Below, piece by piece: positions 60,874 to 64,000 of a DNA stretch of 64,000 nucleotides. Every line of letters starts with the position of its first letter. Position 1 is the stretch's first letter. Under the pieces are notes generated by a model, which saw nothing but the letters and a program-made list of their open reading frames with translations, was not told the DNA's origin and searched no databases. The stretch spans positions 492,167 to 556,166 of the forward strand of contig DDIN01000008.1 of NCBI GenBank assembly GCA_002338565.1, given 5' to 3'. The translations under genes and the position numbers were made by a program. Source of the DNA: Hyphomonadaceae bacterium UBA1849 (GTDB lineage: Bacteria; Pseudomonadota; Alphaproteobacteria; Caulobacterales; Hyphomonadaceae).

Positions 60874-62076
60874 ATGCGCTCGACGGGCACAATTGCGTTT
60901 TCAGTACTGATACTGCTGGTCGGCGGGGCAGCAGGCTTCGGCGTATCACGCCTTGTGCCTGACACCGCATCTGACGCTCCGCAAACTCCCGCTGTCAGTC
61001 AGACAAGCGCAGGCGATCTGAACGGCATGCGTATGCTGGAGGACCTTCAATGCGTTCGCGGAGAGTATAAGCGGATTGTGGTGCGCGGCGAAGAAGACGG
61101 CTTTTCGTCATCCGGTGATGAAGCGATCACCCGTAGCCCATTGCACGACTTTATGGAAAACCGTTTCGGGCGTCGGGGCGCCGTTGGCATTGACCGGAGT
61201 TATGATGACGGCCGGCTGGATCAGGTTCTGCTGGATTCGCTCGTCCTGCCATCAAACGTGGCCAATGGCGTGATTGCACTTGGCATCCGCGAACGATCCC
61301 TTCCGCGCAATGACACGATCACAATTGGTGACCTTTTCACCAAGACCCAGCTGGGCCATGCACATGTGGAAACCTTCTCGCGCATCGGCGTTGAAGACAC
61401 ATCCCCATGGCAGCAGGACGGCAATCTCATCTTTGCCCGCCTGCGTGACCTGACCTTTGCAGAGGGCGTCAATCAGGAAGGTCAAGCTGTTCCGGCAGAC
61501 TACTCCAACCTGCTCGACTGGATACGCGGCGCACAGAACTGGCGCTCTATTGAGTATGCCATCAGCGAAGACACGATGGTCGATTTTGTCGGCGTTGCCG
61601 TCTGTCTGGAGCCAGATACATCTTCAGGCACAACCTTCCTTGCAACGCCTATTCCGAACACGGACGAAATCGTTCGCCTCGGCTGCAGCGACCCGCAAGG
61701 CAATAGCCTCTGCAACCCTTATGTCGGCGATACCCAATGTTCAACCGAGCTCCCGCTCGCCTGCCTGCATGAGGAATTCCGGTCTGCACCGGAGGGGCTG
61801 GTCGCAGAAAACCTGCAGGGCGCATGGACAGGCGCATCCATCAGCTTCACCGAGCCTGTTGCCGGTGACCTCATTGATACCCAGTCGGACGGGCACGCGC
61901 TTTGTCAGGCAAGCTTCGGCGCAGACTGGCGCATGGTGAACATTCATGATGGGCTGATGATTGATGAAATCCTCGGCATGGGCTCGTTAGCCGCGCCTAC
62001 GTCCGTCTGGGTCGACTCACAAAACCAGCGCTATGGAAATTGCTGGAAGCTCGATGACGCCGGAGGCGCACGATAG
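60874..62076 (+). CDS. Exported cysteine-containing protein, hypothetical
   Basis: 400 residues with an N-terminal hydrophobic anchor or signal (TIAFSVLILLVGGAAGFGV). Eight cysteines follow, five of them clustered at GCSDPQGNSLCNPYVGDTQC and nearby, so disulfides are likely. The C-terminal ~80 residues (HALCQASFGADWRMVNIHDG, then RYGNCW) resemble lectin-like or Ca2+-binding extracellular domains, but I cannot name a family. It shares an operon with a NarL-type regulator (2-base gap), which suggests a regulator-linked surface or sensing role. Confidence 0.7.
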   Translation: MRSTGTIAFSVLILLVGGAAGFGVSRLVPDTASDAPQTPAVSQTSAGDLNGMRMLEDLQCVRGEYKRIVVRGEEDGFSSSGDEAITRSPLHDFMENRFGRRGAVGIDRSYDDGRLDQVLLDSLVLPSNVANGVIALGIRERSLPRNDTITIGDLFTKTQLGHAHVETFSRIGVEDTSPWQQDGNLIFARLRDLTFAEGVNQEGQAVPADYSNLLDWIRGAQNWRSIEYAISEDTMVDFVGVAVCLEPDTSSGTTFLATPIPNTDEIVRLGCSDPQGNSLCNPYVGDTQCSTELPLACLHEEFRSAPEGLVAENLQGAWTGASISFTEPVAGDLIDTQSDGHALCQASFGADWRMVNIHDGLMIDEILGMGSLAAPTSVWVDSQNQRYGNCWKLDDAGGAR

Positions 62077-62078
62077 CC

Positions 62079-62762
62079 ATGACAGCATCTGTGATCTCTG
62101 TCGGCATTCTGGAAGACGATGACATTCTGCGTGATTACATCGTGTCGATCATCGAAGCCGAAACCGCGTTGCAGCTCCGGTTCGCCGCGACGACAGTCGC
62201 CGAAGCGATGCAGGCGCTTGATGAGGGCCTTGTGCCCGATGTCTGCCTTGTCGATCTGCAACTGCCTGACGGGTCCGGCACTGAACTGGTTGAACGCCTC
62301 ACAAAAGAAGGCCGCAGCAAGGCACTTATCCTGACCATTCTGGGGGACCGCCATAGCGTTCAGGCCGCGCTTGAATCCGGCGCTAACGGTTATCTCTTGA
62401 AGGACTCAGAGCCGGAAATGATCATCCGCCACATCCGGGAAACGGCCTGTGGCGCAGCGCCGATGAGCGCGCAGGTTACGCCGCATTTATTGTCCATGAT
62501 CCGCAATAAAGACGTCAAACCACCGGCGCCGGCGGACACGAAAGCCGGCGAACCGGGGCAGGATACGCCGCTTACTCAAAGAGAGACCGAGTTACTCACA
62601 CTCTTTGCCAAGGGTCTGTCGCAGATCGAAGCAGCGGAGCTGATGGATATTTCCCCGAACACTGTGCGCCATTATTCGAAAGCCATTCACCGCAAGCTGA
62701 ATGTGAAATCCAAATCGGAAGCCGTTTTCGAGGCCATTCAGATGGGCTGGATCATTATCTGA
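62079..62762 (+). CDS. NarL/FixJ-type response regulator
   Basis: 227 residues. Receiver domain with acidic EDDD near residue 10, phospho-acceptor Asp in VCLVDLQLPDGSG and K in YLLKDSEPEM. LuxR-type HTH in LTQRETELLTLFAKGLSQIEAAELMDISPNTVRHYSKAIHRKL. It starts 2 bases after the exported-protein gene. Its last 25 bases overlap the end of the HisKA_3 kinase gene tail-to-tail; the two are the likely cognate pair. Confidence 0.93.
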   Translation: MTASVISVGILEDDDILRDYIVSIIEAETALQLRFAATTVAEAMQALDEGLVPDVCLVDLQLPDGSGTELVERLTKEGRSKALILTILGDRHSVQAALESGANGYLLKDSEPEMIIRHIRETACGAAPMSAQVTPHLLSMIRNKDVKPPAPADTKAGEPGQDTPLTQRETELLTLFAKGLSQIEAAELMDISPNTVRHYSKAIHRKLNVKSKSEAVFEAIQMGWIII

Positions 62763-64000
62763 TCATCGGCCTGTTCCAATGGCACCCGGATAATCACGCG
62801 CGTGCCGTCTCCACAACCACTCGGTTCAAAGCTGACAGACCCATTGAGCATCTCTGCACGGCGGCGAAGATTGCGAATGCCTTTGCCCGGCGTGTCCAGA
62901 CGCTCTGCTGGAATACCTACCCCGTCATCTTCGATATGGATCACAAGCTCGCCTTGTGCCTGTCGTTCTTCAATCCGTACAGAGACATATTGCGCCTTGG
63001 CGTGTCGGATCGCGTTCGTCAGCGACTCCTGAATCATGCGATAGAGATTGAGCGTAGAACCTGAGCCGCGAATATCGCCATTGATAACTTCCGGCTGTCT
63101 CCAGTCGAAAGTCAGCCCCGCCGAAACCAGCTGCGCCTCTGCCCGCACATGAAAGGCGCTGAGCACGGCAACCAGATCATCACCCATATGGTCAATAGAA
63201 TCGACGATCAGCCGCAAATCGTTCAGCGACGACTGTATCTCTTCCAGCATGCGGCTTTTGTTCAACCGTCCGCTGCGCACCTGCACCAGAAGCGATAATA
63301 GCTGCCCGCCAAGCCCATCATGAATGTCACGGGTAAAGCGCTGGCGTTCCTCCATGATCGCCCGATTACGCATTTCAAAGGCGATAAGCCGGCTCTTTTC
63401 ATCGAGCTCGAGCGCCTGCTCCTGTACTTTACGCGTCAGCGCATCCACTTCGGATCGGTGGGCCCACCATTGAAGCAAGACATTTCCGCCGCTCTCGATC
63501 AGAATGAACAGGCTGAGGCCGAGCCAGAACAATGCCTTCACCGTCATCACAGGCAGAAAAGACAGCGGCAGGACGGCATTGATAACCAGAACTCCGCCGG
63601 CACAAACGGTCAGAATGAGCAGGCCAAGTCCGGCCAGCCTGCCGCAGTAAAATCTCGGCCCGACGCGACAACGATAGGCGTAAATGCCCGTCAGCAACGC
63701 GATGACAAAAACTAATCCCAGTGCTGCAAGACCGGCCCATGATGGCCCAATGAGAGTGGCGCCCCAGCCGGCAAGATAAACCTCGGCAAACAAAAGCGCG
63801 CCCATGAGCGCAAAACCTCCATTGGCCTTCATTCGCTTTGGCACTGTGACGGCGGCCAGCAGCGCCACAGAAAGTACGATACCGGCCATCAGAATACCGA
63901 CCCGCATGAGCGCGTTCAGCCAGCCATTATAGCGCTCGACGCTGCCCGCGAGTGTCTCAAAATCGCCCGTGTAAATCTGCCGGATGTCACTGCGAAACGG
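62738..64000 (-). CDS. HisKA_3 sensor histidine kinase (5' end outside window)
   Basis: The frame has no stop from 63907 up to the window edge (continuing as NGWLNALMRVGILMAGIV), so the ATG at 63907 is not a safe start and the gene extends beyond 64000. A periplasmic-looking stretch (QIYTGDFETLAGSVERYN) leads into about seven membrane helices. Then follow the HisKA_3 box FTRDIHDGLGGQLLSLLVQV (phospho-acceptor H) and a HATPase domain (ESLTNAIRHAKAQ, EDDGVGIPAERLDTPGKGIRNLRRRAEMLNG). This kinase class pairs with NarL-type regulators such as the convergent gene. Confidence 0.9.
   Translation of the reverse strand, partial: PFRSDIRQIYTGDFETLAGSVERYNGWLNALMRVGILMAGIVLSVALLAAVTVPKRMKANGGFALMGALLFAEVYLAGWGATLIGPSWAGLAALGLVFVIALLTGIYAYRCRVGPRFYCGRLAGLGLLILTVCAGGVLVINAVLPLSFLPVMTVKALFWLGLSLFILIESGGNVLLQWWAHRSEVDALTRKVQEQALELDEKSRLIAFEMRNRAIMEERQRFTRDIHDGLGGQLLSLLVQVRSGRLNKSRMLEEIQSSLNDLRLIVDSIDHMGDDLVAVLSAFHVRAEAQLVSAGLTFDWRQPEVINGDIRGSGSTLNLYRMIQESLTNAIRHAKAQYVSVRIEERQAQGELVIHIEDDGVGIPAERLDTPGKGIRNLRRRAEMLNGSVSFEPSGCGDGTRVIIRVPLEQADDQIMIQPI

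Overview
The window looks like part of a chromosome from an aerobic, probably marine, alphaproteobacterium of the Caulobacterales/Maricaulales (Hyphomonadaceae-like) group. The clues are TrcR (DUF1013), RcdA (DUF1465), DUF1192, a perfect CtrA-type box (TTAA-N7-TTAA), a large TonB receptor beside a TPR-sulfotransferase, a BCCT transporter and PutP. The genus assignment is inference. Gene density is high. After start-codon correction no gene-free gap exceeds about 300 bases, and there is no rRNA, CRISPR array, phage or recognisable transposase.

Layout. 1-3531: cytochrome c maturation (ccmF 3' part, ccmG, a cysteine-less ccmH paralogue, ccmH, ccmI). 3640-6381: exported S46 peptidase and a MarR regulator. 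6378-11538: proline metabolism, with proB divergent from proC-proA-putP. 11637-13121: YihY/BrkB membrane protein and a secreted nuclease preceded by a CtrA-type box. 13189-18366: a second MarR paralogue, a TPR-sulfotransferase and a TonB receptor. 18650-24699: BCCT transporter, TonB-C-like exported protein, M28 peptidase and the MsrPQ methionine sulfoxide repair pair. 24740-26226: an AT-richer gene with a GIY-YIG-like C-terminus, sitting against the 3' end of tRNA-Leu(CAA). 26328-30356: small membrane protein, TerB/DnaJ protein, permease-like protein, fasciclin protein and a NaChBac-like ion channel. 30507-33839: DUF262/DUF1524 protein (GmrSD-like), GNAT, ABM monooxygenase and a c-heme DUF3365 lipoprotein. 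34030-37978: prpE, a lipoprotein and mnmA. 38118-39221: excisionase-like antitoxin and PIN toxin. 39285-42338: a protein invaded by a nucleotide repeat, a membrane protein, and a membrane-anchored LuxR regulator with a DUF4199 protein. 42412-49883: acyl-CoA dehydrogenase, LysR, hybrid kinase, Tag glycosylase, two GNATs and a photolyase-like protein with unusual domain order. 49985-53159: trcR, quinone oxidoreductase, DUF1192, DUF1697 and rcdA. 53170-56553: two-component pair, rpmE, tRNA-Arg(CCT) and a second acyl-CoA dehydrogenase. 56712-64000: a 1333-residue PKD-repeat autotransporter divergent from an exported Cys-rich protein/NarL regulator operon, with a tail-to-tail HisKA_3 kinase that runs off the window.

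How the genes work together. Several units are complete pathways or pairs: CcmG/H/I with CcmF, ProB/ProA/ProC with PutP, MsrP/MsrQ, antitoxin/toxin, and the NarL/HisKA_3 pair. TrcR, RcdA and the CtrA box link the window to the CtrA cell-cycle circuit.

The best leads for something new are three. First, the tRNA-adjacent protein with a GIY-YIG-like domain after a possible PUA/EVE-like domain (24740-26014). Second, a dispersed nucleotide repeat that occurs once outside genes and three times inside one reading frame, read in two different frames of the same protein. Third, a photolyase homologue whose FAD domain seems to precede its alpha/beta domain. No computation was run; all calls come from reading the sequence.
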